From Thalassia testudinum (lineage: Eukaryota; Streptophyta; Magnoliopsida; Alismatales; Hydrocharitaceae), in NCBI GenBank assembly GCA_037157565.1, contig JAZHRO010000003.1, positions 45,087,001 through 45,151,000 on the forward strand: a DNA stretch of 64,000 nucleotides, in the 5' to 3' direction. Below the pieces are notes generated by a model, which ran no database searches, was not told the DNA's origin, and was given only the letters and a program-made list of their open reading frames with translations. Of this stretch, positions 44,512 through 55,990 are shown piece after piece (the stretch's first letter is position 1; every line of letters begins with the position of its first letter). The position numbers and the translations under genes were made by a program.

Positions 44512-45915
44512 AATGTGGTAGCTGATCACTTATCCCGCCTTCCTTCTGAAATAATCGACCCTTCCGGACCTATTACAGAACATTTCCCTGATGAGCACCT
44601 CCTGACTATCAGTACAAGTCTTCCATGGTTCGCTAATATAGTTAATTACCTGGCATCACATCAGGTTCCGCCCAATTGGCCAAAGGCCAAAAAGGACAAA
44701 TTGTGTTCCGATGCCAAGTATTACCTATGGGAAGACCCGTATCTATTCCGCATTGGTGCTGATAAGATAATTCGACGGTGCATCGCGGAAGTGGAAATCA
44801 AAGACATACTCTCATTCTGCCATGACCAGGCATGCGGTGGACATTTTTCAGGACATAAAATCGCATCGAAAGTCCTCCAGTGCAGCTTTTACTGGCCCAC
44901 AATTTTCAAGGATGCATACGATCACTGTAAGGCATGTTCCCGTTGCCAAACTCTGGGCAACATGGGCCATAGAGACATGATGCCTCTACAGCCGATCTTG
45001 GTATGCGAAATTTTTTATTTTTGGGGGATTGATTTCATGGGACCCTTCCCGATCTCGGATGGCTTCGAATACATCTTACTCGCAGTTGACTATGTTTCCA
45101 AGTGGATAGAAGCCATTCCGACCCAAACCAACAATCATAAAGTCGTTATAAAATTCCTTCATCAGAACATTTTCTCAAGGTTCGGGATTCCACGTGCTAT
45201 AATTTCCTACGGAGGGACCCATTCTACAAACGCTCAGTTCAGATCACTAATGACCAAATACGGGGTGTCACACAGAATCTCTACTCCTTACCACCCCCAA
45301 ACTAATGGTCTAGCTGAGCTATCTAACCGAGAGATCAAGAAGATCTTTCAGGTTACTATTCGACCTGATAGAAAAGATTGGTCTTCTCGACTTCCGGAAG
45401 CATTGTGGGCCTATAGGACCGCCCACAAGACCCAACTAAGAATGTCCCCCTTCAGACTAGTGTACGGGAAGGCATGTCACCTCCCCGTCGAGTTGGAGCA
45501 TAAAGCCTATTGGGTAGTACGGACTTGTAATCTAGATCTTTCTAAGGCTAGAACCCATAGAAGACTTCAAATGAACGAGATTGATGAATTATGCCACGAC
45601 GCGTATGAGAACTCGCGAATTTACAAAGATCGGGTTAAAGCTTTTCACGACAAACACATTTCTAGAAAGGTCTTTCATACTGGTCAAAAAGTTTTACTCT
45701 TTGATGCCCGACTAAAATTATTCCCAGGAAAACTAAGATCCAAGTGGGTCGGACCCTACCTAGTCCGACAAATCTTTAGAAATGGAGCCATTAAAATCAG
45801 CCCACTCAGCCACGATTCTAAACCCTTTGTCGTGAACGGTCAAAGACTCAAGCCGTTCATTGACATGACCGATATAGATTTGGCTGAGTCATCCTCTACC
45901 CTCCATTCCTCTTGA
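44512..45915 (+). pseudogene. pol: A3 integrase
   Basis: In frame after the TAG at 44509. It has [10 protein letters not shown] at the RNase H end, and the zinc-binding segment [20 protein letters not shown] with [11 protein letters not shown] (HHCC). The catalytic core has GIDFMGPF (first Asp). Where the second Asp is expected the codon at 45208-45210 is TAC, giving [10 protein letters not shown], so the triad is broken. The Glu is kept in [12 protein letters not shown]. The C-terminal domain ([24 protein letters not shown]) ends at a TGA at 45913. Confidence 0.92.
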
Positions 45916-47480
45916 GCTCATTGCGCCCAGCCGATGGCGTAAAACTCAACGCTTAACGGGAGGCAACCCGTTATTCTTTGAAAAACCCGAAACCATTTCT
46001 GACATCTCTATGTGGAATTCATATTGCACTTTAGGGTTCATCCATTAGAACAGCCGACTTCACCTCAGGTATCCCTACCCGAGATTAGAGATCGTTCGCA
46101 ACAAGTCACTTCGACCCATTCACTCACCACACACCTGTCCTAATGCATGAACTAAGCTGAAATCGAACCCACCTAATTTACAATGGGGACATTGCAAATC
46201 GTAGGCATGGGGGGGTATGAAAGTGCAAAATATCAGGAAAATTCATATCAAGAAAGGGTTTCATTTAAAAAAAAAAAAAGACTTGATAGAGGGGAGGAAC
46301 AATTCAGGGTCATACAAATGAGAGAAGGAAAAGAGTAAAATGACAAAAAGGAGCACAAAATGAAAATGAAAAGAAATAGTCATTAGTAAAAGATTAAGGG
46401 GTGAACTGAAGTTCTAGATTGAATCAAGAAAAAGGAAAGAAAAGTGCTACGAAGATACAACAAGAGATTAGTGGGAACACTGGTCTTAGGCCTCTTGGGC
46501 TAGAATCTTTAGCTTAAAAATTCACGTATCCGTTAAAATCTGGATAATCCTCAAGAGGTTGAGGAAAATGCGAAGCTTGAGTATTAGGTCTAAGGCTTAG
46601 GAAGTATTCGGCCTCGTTAACTGACTTCCGATTTGCGGGATTCGGTAACCTAAGCACCCCACATCCACACACAGTCTGGTTCAGTGCGCATAAACATCCA
46701 AATCACACAAAAAGAGTTTAATGTTCTGAAAAAGTCACCTAGATTAGGAGCGGCCAATCAACACAAGTTGATTTGGACGAGTTCCCAGCACGGAGAGGCG
46801 AGAAATTCCCCTCGAAGATGCGTAACAACATATCGTCTCCTCGGTGCTTGTCTCTTAGGATATTTAAATATCCTACTGGGGGCATGTAAGCACTCTGCTG
46901 GTTCAGATACCATGGGCGGCATTATCCCGAAATGTCGATCGCTAAGGTCTGAATTCGGCCATGGAACACCATGGGCGGGATTATCTCGAAATCTCGAAAG
47001 CCAAGGTTCTGGGGGTTGCCATGGGAGAAATTATCTCGAAATCTCGAAAGCCAGGGACCCTGGAGGATTGATGATGGGGACGAGGAATCCGATACAGACC
47101 GTGTTGAGAAGCTAGTCTGAAGCTAGAAATAGAAAGAAAAGAGAGAGAAAAGCTCTCCAAACAAATAAATATTCTATCTCTCTCTTACAAAAATGCACTG
47201 CAAACTGAACTTAGGCTAAAAATGTCTCAAGCATAGGTGCTTTAACCGCGGAGTCCAACAAACCCTAGGTTAGTTTCTGTGTGCCATAGAAACCTTTGCG
47301 GAGGACTGAGGCTAAAGCGGGTCAGGTCCATATTTTGGTTGGTACTTGAGTACCTCTAGGCCTATTGTCGGCATTCCTACCTAATCACAAAAGAAAAGGA
47401 GAAGCACTTATCATGATTGTTGACAAACACTCTGGGTCTAGAACGGAAGTAAAACCTTGAAATTTTGCTAAGGGACTAGC
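45916..47480 (+). other. A3 3' untranslated region
   Basis: Non-coding except for an unsupported 143-codon ORF (46684-47115) that overlaps a short tandem repeat. Polypurine-like runs lie at 46206-46216 (GCATGGGGGGG) and 46268-46281 (A-run). No env-like protein with signal peptide or membrane span is seen. Confidence 0.65.
46909..47064 (+). repeat. Three tandem ~50-60-bp units in the A3 3' UTR
   Basis: Units start near 46909, 46969 and 47018 with CCATGGG and share ATTATCTCGAAATCTCGAAA and GCCAAGG/GCCAGGG. The first unit is more diverged. Confidence 0.75.
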
Positions 47481-47500
47481 AAAAGCTAGGCATGGGGGTA
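47481..47500 (+). other. Polypurine tract of A3
   Basis: AAAAGCTAGGCATGGGGGTA directly before the 3' LTR start. Confidence 0.92.
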
Positions 47501-50048
47501 TGATGAGAGCCTCATCATGAGCCATAACTAGCTCATTTTGACCCAATAAAGAATATAAAAGCTCCTACATAACCTAGAAGAGGGCCTAAATAAAGGAATA
47601 AGTGCTCCGAGAAGAAAACATGAATTAAAGGGTAAAACTGTAATTTTACCATTACAGTACATAAATAGGATTTCTCAGAGGAAAAACATAGGTCAAATGA
47701 TCTAAATGAGATAAAAAGTGGGTTGAGTCAATCAGAAATGGGTTTATGTGCAATCTAGGAATTAAATGACATTTGGTAACCCTAAAATTGACCTGCTTAA
47801 ATTAACAAGGTTTCGGTCAGGATAAAAATCAAGTAAACCCTCTAAAAATCATGAAAAATATCCTCTAGGGTTTAGAACACTTAATTTGGCCTTTGGAACC
47901 CAATTTGACCTAGATTAGGGTCCTAGCACATTAATTGACCTAATTTGGGTTTTTATGCAAAATGTCCAGTCAAACGAGGTCAAACCTAAAATCCAACTTC
48001 ACCATTGGATTCCTTAGGTCCAAATTAGGTTTATACCAAAATTTGGACCTAAGGGGAGGTCATCTTGACCTACTTTGCAATTTAGTACACCCAAATCACA
48101 ACTTGATCCGTATCTTTTGAAAATCATTGCAGAGAGCCCCCTAAGTTCCTCGCCACCTTTGCAATCAGGTCCTACCACCATTGTTAGGGAAGAACCGATC
48201 TCCGGCGAGGTTTGGAGAGGGATTCCTCTCTAATCCCTCAGAGATTCCCTCCCAGAAATGGAAGGGAGATTCTCTGAGGAATTCCCTTCCTTCTAAAGCC
48301 AATCACAATCTCTAGTGTGAACCCAATCTCTCGTGCGAACGCACGAGAGATTTGGGTATCCACCCTCTTTCCATCTCCAGTGAGCCGGCGGAGGTGATTG
48401 CTTGATCTCCACGCGCTAGAAGGTTCGGCCAACACCTTTAAAAGGATCCCCAGACCCGGCCGCAGATCCTCAGCCTTATTTTGACGGAGATTCCCCCAAG
48501 TTTTCCTCTCTCCCATCTCCGGCCAAGTGACCTGCAAGCTCCGGCGACCTCCTCCCCTCCTTATTGTCGCTTTGCTGCCATACCTGCAGCAGAGTCAACT
48601 CCGCCTCTTTCTCCCACGTCGCACAGTACCAGGCGCGCGTTCTCCTGACCTCGTCCTCGTCGCCGCTTCCTCCCTCAGGGTGCTTCTTCCCTGATGACGG
48701 CAGTTACGCGCCGTCCACTCCGCTGCCTCCCTTCCTTCCAGACCACTCCAGATACCTTCTCCATCTTCCTCTCTCTTTTTTCCCTTTGTTATTTTAGTTA
48801 ATCGCCCCCCGACAGTGCCTGACCACCTCCATCTTCCTTGCCTCCGACCGACCTCCAGCAAGCCGCTCCCACCACTCCGCCCCTCCACACGGCTCGCCAA
48901 CCATCTCGTAAGCTCTGCCTCACCACAAGGAACACTTTCCGCCCCTCCACTGTCACTCCACACCTGGTGCCTAGGCTGGTCTGATTAGGCCAATAGGTCG
49001 TGCCCGTGTTTGACAGGTTTCAGCTCCTACCGCCATTGACGGTCGAAGTAGCTCCAGGTGTAGCAGCTCCAGGCGCAGCAGACTCGCGCGGGTGTTGTGA
49101 AGCGATCAGGGCCAGCATTGACGCTGCGAAGCTCCCAGCCTTGGCGATTGCACGAGGAATCCTCTGTAGGTGCGTGCGAAATTGGGGCGGGCCAGATAGT
49201 CCCACATCAGCTAAACACAACGCACAGGTACGCTTTAAGTTGAATTTGTGTTCTCTGCTTACTGCCTCCGAAAGCACAGGGGTGAGGTCCCTCACCTGAC
49301 CCACGCCTGCTTCGTTCGCGGTTTCACCTTGCGGATCTGGCAGGATCCAACCCGACCCTATCCTAAGCAGTCCTTGTGCATCACCCACCTGCCGGTGCGC
49401 CTGGTCCCAAGTGCGAAATCCGACCCGATTACCCATGTGGCTCTGGGAGAGCGTCCTTGAGCGAATTGCAGAGAAAGAGAGAGACGTTTGGGTAGAGGGA
49501 AGGGGGTAGGTTTTGCATTGGCTGTGGTGTGTGCAAGAAAGAAGGAAGAGAGGAAGAAGCGAACACTTAGCCGCTGCAGCAAGGGAAAAGAAGAGAAGGA
49601 AGAGGCGAAGGAAAGCAAAAAGAAGAACTGAGGAAATAGAAAAGCAGGAGCAAAAGAAGAAGGAACTCTGAAGAAAGGAAGCTGAGCAAGGCAGAGATCT
49701 GAGGCAGGAAGAAGAAGTCTTCGCAGTAAAGGAAAGAAGAAGAGCCAACGAAGAAGAAGAACGCAGAAGAGAGAAAGAATACTACTTTTAAGACGTCTGA
49801 TAAAGAAATCAGACGTCCAATTCTGTTTTCTTTTAGCAATTCTTTTTATAACTTTCTCTCTTTGAATCAATTGTTTTCATTTAAAAGTTATACTCTTTGG
49901 TTTTAAAAGTACTGAGTTTGCTCCATGTGATTGACCTCAGAGACTCTAGTTTTTCGAGTAATAAAATTCTCTATATTTGTTTGAACGTTTTTTCGGTTAT
50001 ACTACAATGTGATATTCTCTTTAAAACCCACACAAAAGCGTACGAACA
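47501..50048 (+). repeat. 3' LTR of A3 (2548 bp)
   Basis: Matches the 5' LTR from TGATGAGAGC to GTACGAACA, lacking about 117 bp at 48968 and 22 bp near 49060. The U5 motif at 49921-49946 has small changes. A 242-codon minus-strand ORF at 49020-49748 arises from purine-rich sequence and is not conserved in the 5' LTR. Confidence 0.95.
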
Positions 50049-50053
50049 CCTAT

Positions 50054-50441
50054 CACATTTCAAAAGCATTACTATCCTAGGCCTAATCTAAAATCAAGTA
50101 GACGTTGGCCCTAGGACCCACTAGTCCATTTCAGGATATTTCTCATACTATGGTGCAAATTTATGACGTCTGATTTCTCCAGAAGTGCTAAGATGGGGAG
50201 CCTGATTGTCAAACGACTTAAGCAAGTAGGGGTTTGGAATAATTAGTGATCTTTGGGTCATGCTCCCCCTGCTTTGCCAACCCAACTTAACTAGCTTCTG
50301 GATTAAGGACAGCATAAAATTCGTGTTGTGGTTTGAATTTATCTTGGAGCATAGGTCCTTAGGCTACCTAACTTAAGGACAAGCTTGTACTGTTGTGCTG
50401 TAGGGTTCTTTTCTCCATTCCTTCCGACCCCTTCCTAGTTT
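50054..50441 (+). other. A2 leader, second block
   Basis: Continuation of the A2 leader after A3. Non-coding up to the gag start. Confidence 0.7.
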
Positions 50442-52412
50442 ATGCTTAGAAGGGGGTCATTGAATCCCCATTTGGAAGGGTCATTAGACCATTCAAGGAA
50501 GTGTAGGTTGAATTTTAGTCAAGTAGATCCCATGGCTGATCAACCACCTCCTCTGCCTCCAAATCAACATGAGATGCTACAAAGCCAACTGGAACAATTG
50601 CAGCAAATGCAAGCATGGTTCCAGCGAATGCATGGTCAGGGTGCTCAACCCTTGAAAGACTTTTATGATCCTTCGATTTATGGAGAATGTCTCAGTGTCC
50701 AGATTCCAGCTAGTGACATAGAAATCAAGACTCAGGTGTTAATCTTGATCAACATTTTCATGGGCTTGGCTCTAAAGACCCTTTTAGCATTTGGAGGACT
50801 TGACCAATTTAGAACACACCACCAAAGCACGAAATGTGGATGAGGAGCAAATCATGAGGGTTTTCCCCTACTCTCTTAGGGATAAGGCCACACATTGGTA
50901 CTGAACTATTGGAAGGCCAATGGCTACATGGAATGATCTTAAATCGACCTTCCTAAAGAATTCATCCCAGTCTGGAATACTAATGCATTGCAATGGGCAA
51001 TTACTACTTTCATCCAGTAGCAATAGAATCACTTCATGGTGCCTAGGAGCGATTCCAGGATCAGTTGCGGAAGTGTCCACACCACGAGGTGCTGAAATGG
51101 CAACTCATACAGATCTTTTATCACAGGTTGACTGAGCAACTCTGTAATCATGTGGACGTTGCTTGCGGAGGCAATTTCCTCAACAAGGATGCAGATAGTG
51201 TGCATGATTTGTTTGAGGAAATGAGTGAAAATTTTATCAATCATGCCTCCATGACCAGCAACGAAGATCGAATGCTAATAAGGTTTACGACTCTCATTCA
51301 CTAAATATGGAAGTGATTTGTAATAAGCTTGATAAAGTGGACCTGGTTGCAAAAAGAATGGAAGAGTGGATGGCTGGAAACTTTGCAAATACTTCTAGAT
51401 CCATTCAATCCTAGAATTAGGGATTCCATTCTTCATGAGGTCCTATTAGATGAGAGTTTGTAAATTAATTGGAAGCAGCTCAACATGTGAGCCAACATTA
51501 CTCGGAACCCCATGGGTTCCAAATTGGGGCCTTTTAATCCCAGTTTCTCTAATCCTTCTCCTTCTTTCCTGCCATCCTAGCCCTATGAGGATGTGTATGC
51601 TGTACAGGAGAATGTTAGTTCCAACCCGTATTCTAATTCCTATAATTTAGGTTGGAGGAATCACCCTGACTTCTCCTAGAAAAATCTTGGGTAGTAGACC
51701 CAAATCAGACCCAGCAATTTTGCACCGCAAAGATTAATGGGTCAGGGTCACGTATACACTCAGCTGCCCCCTAATCAGGTCAACTAGCCAACATGGAATG
51801 CCCGTCAACCTGTAGGGCAGGCTGATTTGAACTATCAAATGGTAGAAATGCAAGGATCCATACTCCAGCTCATGCAACAAATGAAAAGCTTGCTGGACAA
51901 CTTGCAATCTGAGCTTATTGCTAACACCCGTCAGCCTGGGTCTCTTCCATCTCAACTTGTACCCAACCATTGTAACATACAAAATTAGGGCAATCGAGCC
52001 CAAGGGTATGGTAATTAGAGGGACCCACACACACATGCTTAGGTGGTTGAGCACGATCCTTCTTTTTCTGCTTCTTCATCCAATCCTGAATATCTGGCTA
52101 ATCAAGCCCCTTTGATCATTCCTAATCCTCCCCAAGACCCAAACCTGTATGCTTCTACAAACTCTGTTACCTTAAGGAGTGGAAGGCAAACCCAGGACCC
52201 GAAATTACCATTTTCCAGTCAATCAAACCCTAGTGAGCCTGAGGAAGGAAAGGAGAAAATAGAAGAAAAAACCAAGGCTTAGGACCCTGAATCTAATGAG
52301 TTTACTCATGTCCCATTCCCTGAAGCCCTGTTAAAACCTAGGAAGAAGAAGCATGTCGATAGCAATGAGGTGCTCTTGAATATATTCAAGAATGTTGAAA
52401 TCAATATCCCAC
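50442..52412 (+). pseudogene. gag: A2 gag, heavily broken
   Basis: Starts MLRRGSLNPHLEGSL (50442), with MADQPPPLPPNQHEMLQSQL at 50532 and LKDFYDPSIYGECLSVQIP. The frame then shifts repeatedly: capsid pieces MRKCPHHEVLKWQLIQIFYH (51065) and HVDVACGGNFLNKDADSVHD follow in another frame, and a later piece has SASSSNPEYLANQAPLIIPN and TNSVTLRSGRQTQDP. The last part, at 52408-52412, is interrupted by the solo LTR. Same protein family as A3 gag but much older decay. Confidence 0.82.
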
Positions 52413-55039
52413 TGTTAATCGCATGAAATCAATGTTTTAAAAGATGCGTCGTAGTATAGGTTGAAATCGCTCGAAAACAAATAAAATGTATAACTCAAAT
52501 GAAATCCGAGGTCGAACACAGGGAGCAAATAGGAATTTACACACTAATCTTCAATTAAAACATAAATGAGGATAGGAATTTAAGCACAATAATGATAATC
52601 AATAAATATTAATCTCACATTTAATATTCAATGAAGCTCAATGTATTTCAAGACCAAAATGATAACTAAGACAAAATAATGGTGCTTTAAATCACCAATT
52701 ATTAGCCTAAGCACATGTATAGCAATTACTCAATTGATGTTTAAATAAATAAACATTATCCAGACGTCTGACAGGTGTATCAGTCGACTTAAAATGTCAT
52801 TTCCTACAATACTCTTCTCTCTGATTTTCTTCTTCTACTCTTTTCTACCGTAGCCACAACCCTTCTTTACCTTTCTTCTCTTCCTTCTGGTCTTCTTCTT
52901 CAGTCTCCTCTTCTTCCTTAGCTTTTCTTCCTTTCCTGCCTTGGCTTCTTCTTCTTCTTTTCTCAACTAAGTGTCAGAAGTTCTCTCTGAAGCAAAGCCC
53001 ACCCTCCTCGCTCTCTCTTTCCTTTCCTTCCTTCTCTTATCTCTGATCCAGGTTTAACGGGTATTCGATTATGCGGTAACTCGGGTCCAAGGCTGCGGGC
53101 ATGGATCGCAGCCGAGGAGTAAGAGGTTAAGGTTAAGCAGGTATGCGAGTATGATGCTGGGGACGTCACCCCCAGTATTGAGGCAATAAGGCCCAATGAC
53201 AGAAACAACTTATGTGGCTGCAATGCTTTCTAATCCCACGATATGGGACTATATCCCACAACTCTATTTCGCGTGCGCCTGCTGGTGAAGATGTCCTCAA
53301 TTGGAATGGCACAGGTAGTGTGGTCTCCAATTGACCACCTGGGAGTGGTCCTGGAGTGAGCCCTTGCAACCTGGAGATGTCACCTAAGCTCTTCGTGGTT
53401 AGAACACCACGAACACGACCGATGCAGTCATCGCGGTGGTGGAGCTCCGATGGAAGACTTGAAATAAAAAGTATGGGCTAAAAGCCCTCATTAAAAGGCT
53501 CAAGAGGATTGTCGTGGATCGTGGAATGTGATGGCAGCATCCGTGGGGTGTAGGAGTGCGTGGAGTGGTCGGTCGGTGATGAAGAAGATGGTCGGTGATG
53601 TGTTTGTTCGGGGAGTCGCGTGAGTGGATGAGAAGGTGAATAAGGATGGGGTTTTGATGGGTGTGATGAGGCAGAGGTGTAGAGAGTTTCGGTGAGGTGT
53701 GTGGTGTGGTGGAATGACGAGAAGCCCTTGCCGGAGTGGTGGCTGGAGCTGAGGAAGATGCAGGGAGAACGTCGATGTCGACGAGTGTTTGTGGGATTTT
53801 TGGATAATAGAATTAACCTAAGGAATTAAAAGGACCTAACTACCTACTTTAAGGGACGAAAGGGATGGAGAGGCGCCGACTTTGATTGGCCGATGCCATG
53901 GAAGGAGAATACTCCTGGGAGGGAGACGGTGACGAGGAGAGGGTTGGAGATGCTAGGGATTTGGCTTGCCACCATTGGAGGAAGATAAGGAAGATTGCTA
54001 CGCTTCCAATTTGGTTGTTGGAGGTGCGGATGAGAGAGATTGAGAGGGTCATCGGAGCATAGGTCGAAGCCAGCTGTGGGTGAGGAAGAAGAGGGATTTG
54101 TGGCCTTAAACCTAGCTAAGGAGGTAAGGCATGCATTGGGCATGCTTTTATAGGGCTTAGATGGAGTTCCAATTTTGGAAACAAGCTTGAAAACTCTGAG
54201 CTTCTTGCGCATGTAAGATACCCATATGTTCAAACCGTTTGCATGAGACTTCTAGAGGGTTTTAGGATTCATGAACGGTCCCATTTGGAAGGGAATTCCT
54301 CAAGGAATCTCTTTTTCAATTTTGGGAGTGTTTGATTGGGAATTGAGAGAGAAATCCTTGCTCGAATCTCGACGGTGAAATTCTGACCTTCCATAATGGC
54401 ACAAGGACTGATCTATGAAGAAGATGGAAAACCTAGGGGGCTACTTGTAATGATTTCAAGAGTTAGGGGCATGTGTGTGAGAGAAAAGAGTCAGACTGGA
54501 CCAAAATGCAAACTTGGTCAAGATTATCTCTGGTGTAAATTTTGGTACAAACCTGATTTGGACCCAAGGAATCTGATGGTGAATTCGGATTTAGGTTTTG
54601 ACCAAGTTTGACTGGATAAAGTGTGTTCCAATGGTCAAATCAAGCATACCAAACCTTAGAGAATATTTTTCTATGATTTTTAGAAGGTTTAGGTGAATTT
54701 TATCCTGACTAGAACCTTAGTGAATTAATTAAGCGGGTCTATTTTTAGGGTTTCAGATGTCATTTAATTCTTGAAAAGCATGAAAACTCGTTTCTGTCTG
54801 CATTAACCCACTTGTTAGGCATTTATGATCATTTGACCTTCAATTAACCCCTGAGAAATCTTGTGATTATTTTGCAATTAGGATATTATACTAAAACTGC
54901 AGTTTTACCCCTATTTTACTATTTATCTCTCAGAATAGATTTGCAGTGAATTACGACCCTTTGGTGGTTATGTAGGAGCATTTATCAATGAATTTTGACT
55001 AATTAAAGTTAGATATGACTAATGATGACATTATCATCA
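52413..55039 (-). repeat. Solo LTR (A3-type family) inserted in A2, with target duplication
   Basis: A 2627-bp unit, close in length to the A3 LTRs, sits between CCCAC (52408-52412) and CCCAC (55040-55044). On the minus strand it starts TGATGATAATGTCATCA and ends ATTAACA. Early sequence (AAATGCTCCTACATAACCAC) and the U5 motif (GCTCCCTGTGTTCGACCTCG, 52501-52526) match the A3 LTR order. No primer site or internal sequence is present, so the rest was probably lost by LTR-LTR recombination. Removing it joins the A2 codons directly. ORFs inside are not genes. Confidence 0.92.
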
Positions 55040-55044
55040 CCCAC

Positions 55045-55990
55045 TCCTTGATGCTATTAAGCATATTCTGGCTTATACTAAGTTTTTGAAGGATTTATGT
55101 ACTCAAAAGCGTAAGCTGAGGGAGTTTACCCCGAGGAAGGTGATACTCTCCAAGCAAGCTAGTTCTATTATCCTACATCACCTTCCTTTTAAAAAAGAGA
55201 GATCCAAGTGCCCCTTTGATTTCATGTGTTATTGAGGATTACACCTTTGACTGAACACTCTTAGATCTAGGTGCATCCATCAACCTAATTCTGACTTCTC
55301 TCTATGAAAAGTTCGGATTAGGTGAACTCAAGTTGACCTCAGTAACACTGCAGTTAGCAGATCATTCGATCACGAACCCGAAAGTTATTGCGGATGCTAT
55401 CATCAAGGTTAAGGACTTCTATTTGCTTGTAGATTTCCTTGTCCTAGACATAGATGTACTTGAAAATTTAAGGAGAACGTCCATCATTCTGGGACATCCT
55501 TTCCTGACTACTGCTAAGGCCAACATCAGTTGTGAAAGTGGTAGTATGGAGATTGCCTTTGGGGATAGAAAACTAAAACTCGATATTTTCAAGGAGATTA
55601 AAAAATTTAAGGATTGTGGATATATTGAGGAATTCGAAGATGATGATCTGAATCTTTAGACTTGTATGGCTGTTACCATTCTTTAGAATTCCTCCCGCAC
55701 CAATGAACCTAACCCACAACCCTTTGTGGTAGCCTCGCCACACCCTGAAGAGGTTGCTGATTTTGTTCACTTCCAACCTCTTCCATTGGACCATCCTGAT
55801 GAATCTTCATCAGCATCCTCCTTACCCTCCACCCTGAACCCGCCCTAGCTTAAACTGAAACTATTGCCTGAGAGTCTAAAATATGAGTTCTTAGGACCTA
55901 AGAAAATGCTCCTTATTAGTGCAAAATTGACTAGGGAGTAAGAATTGAAACTAATTAAGGTCCTAAAAGCACATAAGGAGGCAATTGGTT
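55045..55990 (+). pseudogene. pol: A2 aspartic protease region of pol
   Basis: Resumes after the solo LTR with KFLKDLCTQKRKLREFTPRK, then LLDLGASINLILTSLYEKFG (the DLGA active-site region, with a stop just before it) and VTLQLADHSI, LGHPFLTTAKANISCESGSM. The ORF from 55333 closes at 55659. A degenerate linker continues to the RT start with several stops. Confidence 0.87.

Larger units (their letters stand above)
36575..50048 (+). mobile_element. A3: complete Athila-like Ty3/gypsy element with target duplication
   Basis: The element is 13,474 bp: 5' LTR 36575-39256, tRNA-Asp primer site, leader, gag-pol reading 40226-45915, 3' UTR, polypurine tract and 3' LTR 47501-50048. Both LTRs have TG...CA ends and the element is flanked by CCTAT at 36570-36574 and 50049-50053. 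The leader of A2 is continuous once A3 is removed. About seven differences are seen in the first 230 aligned LTR bases, so it is much younger than A1, A2 and NA2. The coding frame has TAG stops and one frameshift, so it is non-autonomous now. Confidence 0.95.

Noticed and set aside
46684..47115. A possible env-like or extra ORF after A3 integrase
   Set aside because: No signal peptide, membrane segment or similarity; part of it is a DNA tandem repeat.
49020..49748. A 242-codon minus-strand ORF with hydrophobic N-terminus
   Set aside because: It lies wholly in the A3 3' LTR, arises from purine-rich sequence, and the 5' LTR copy (38540-38962) is not conserved as the same frame.
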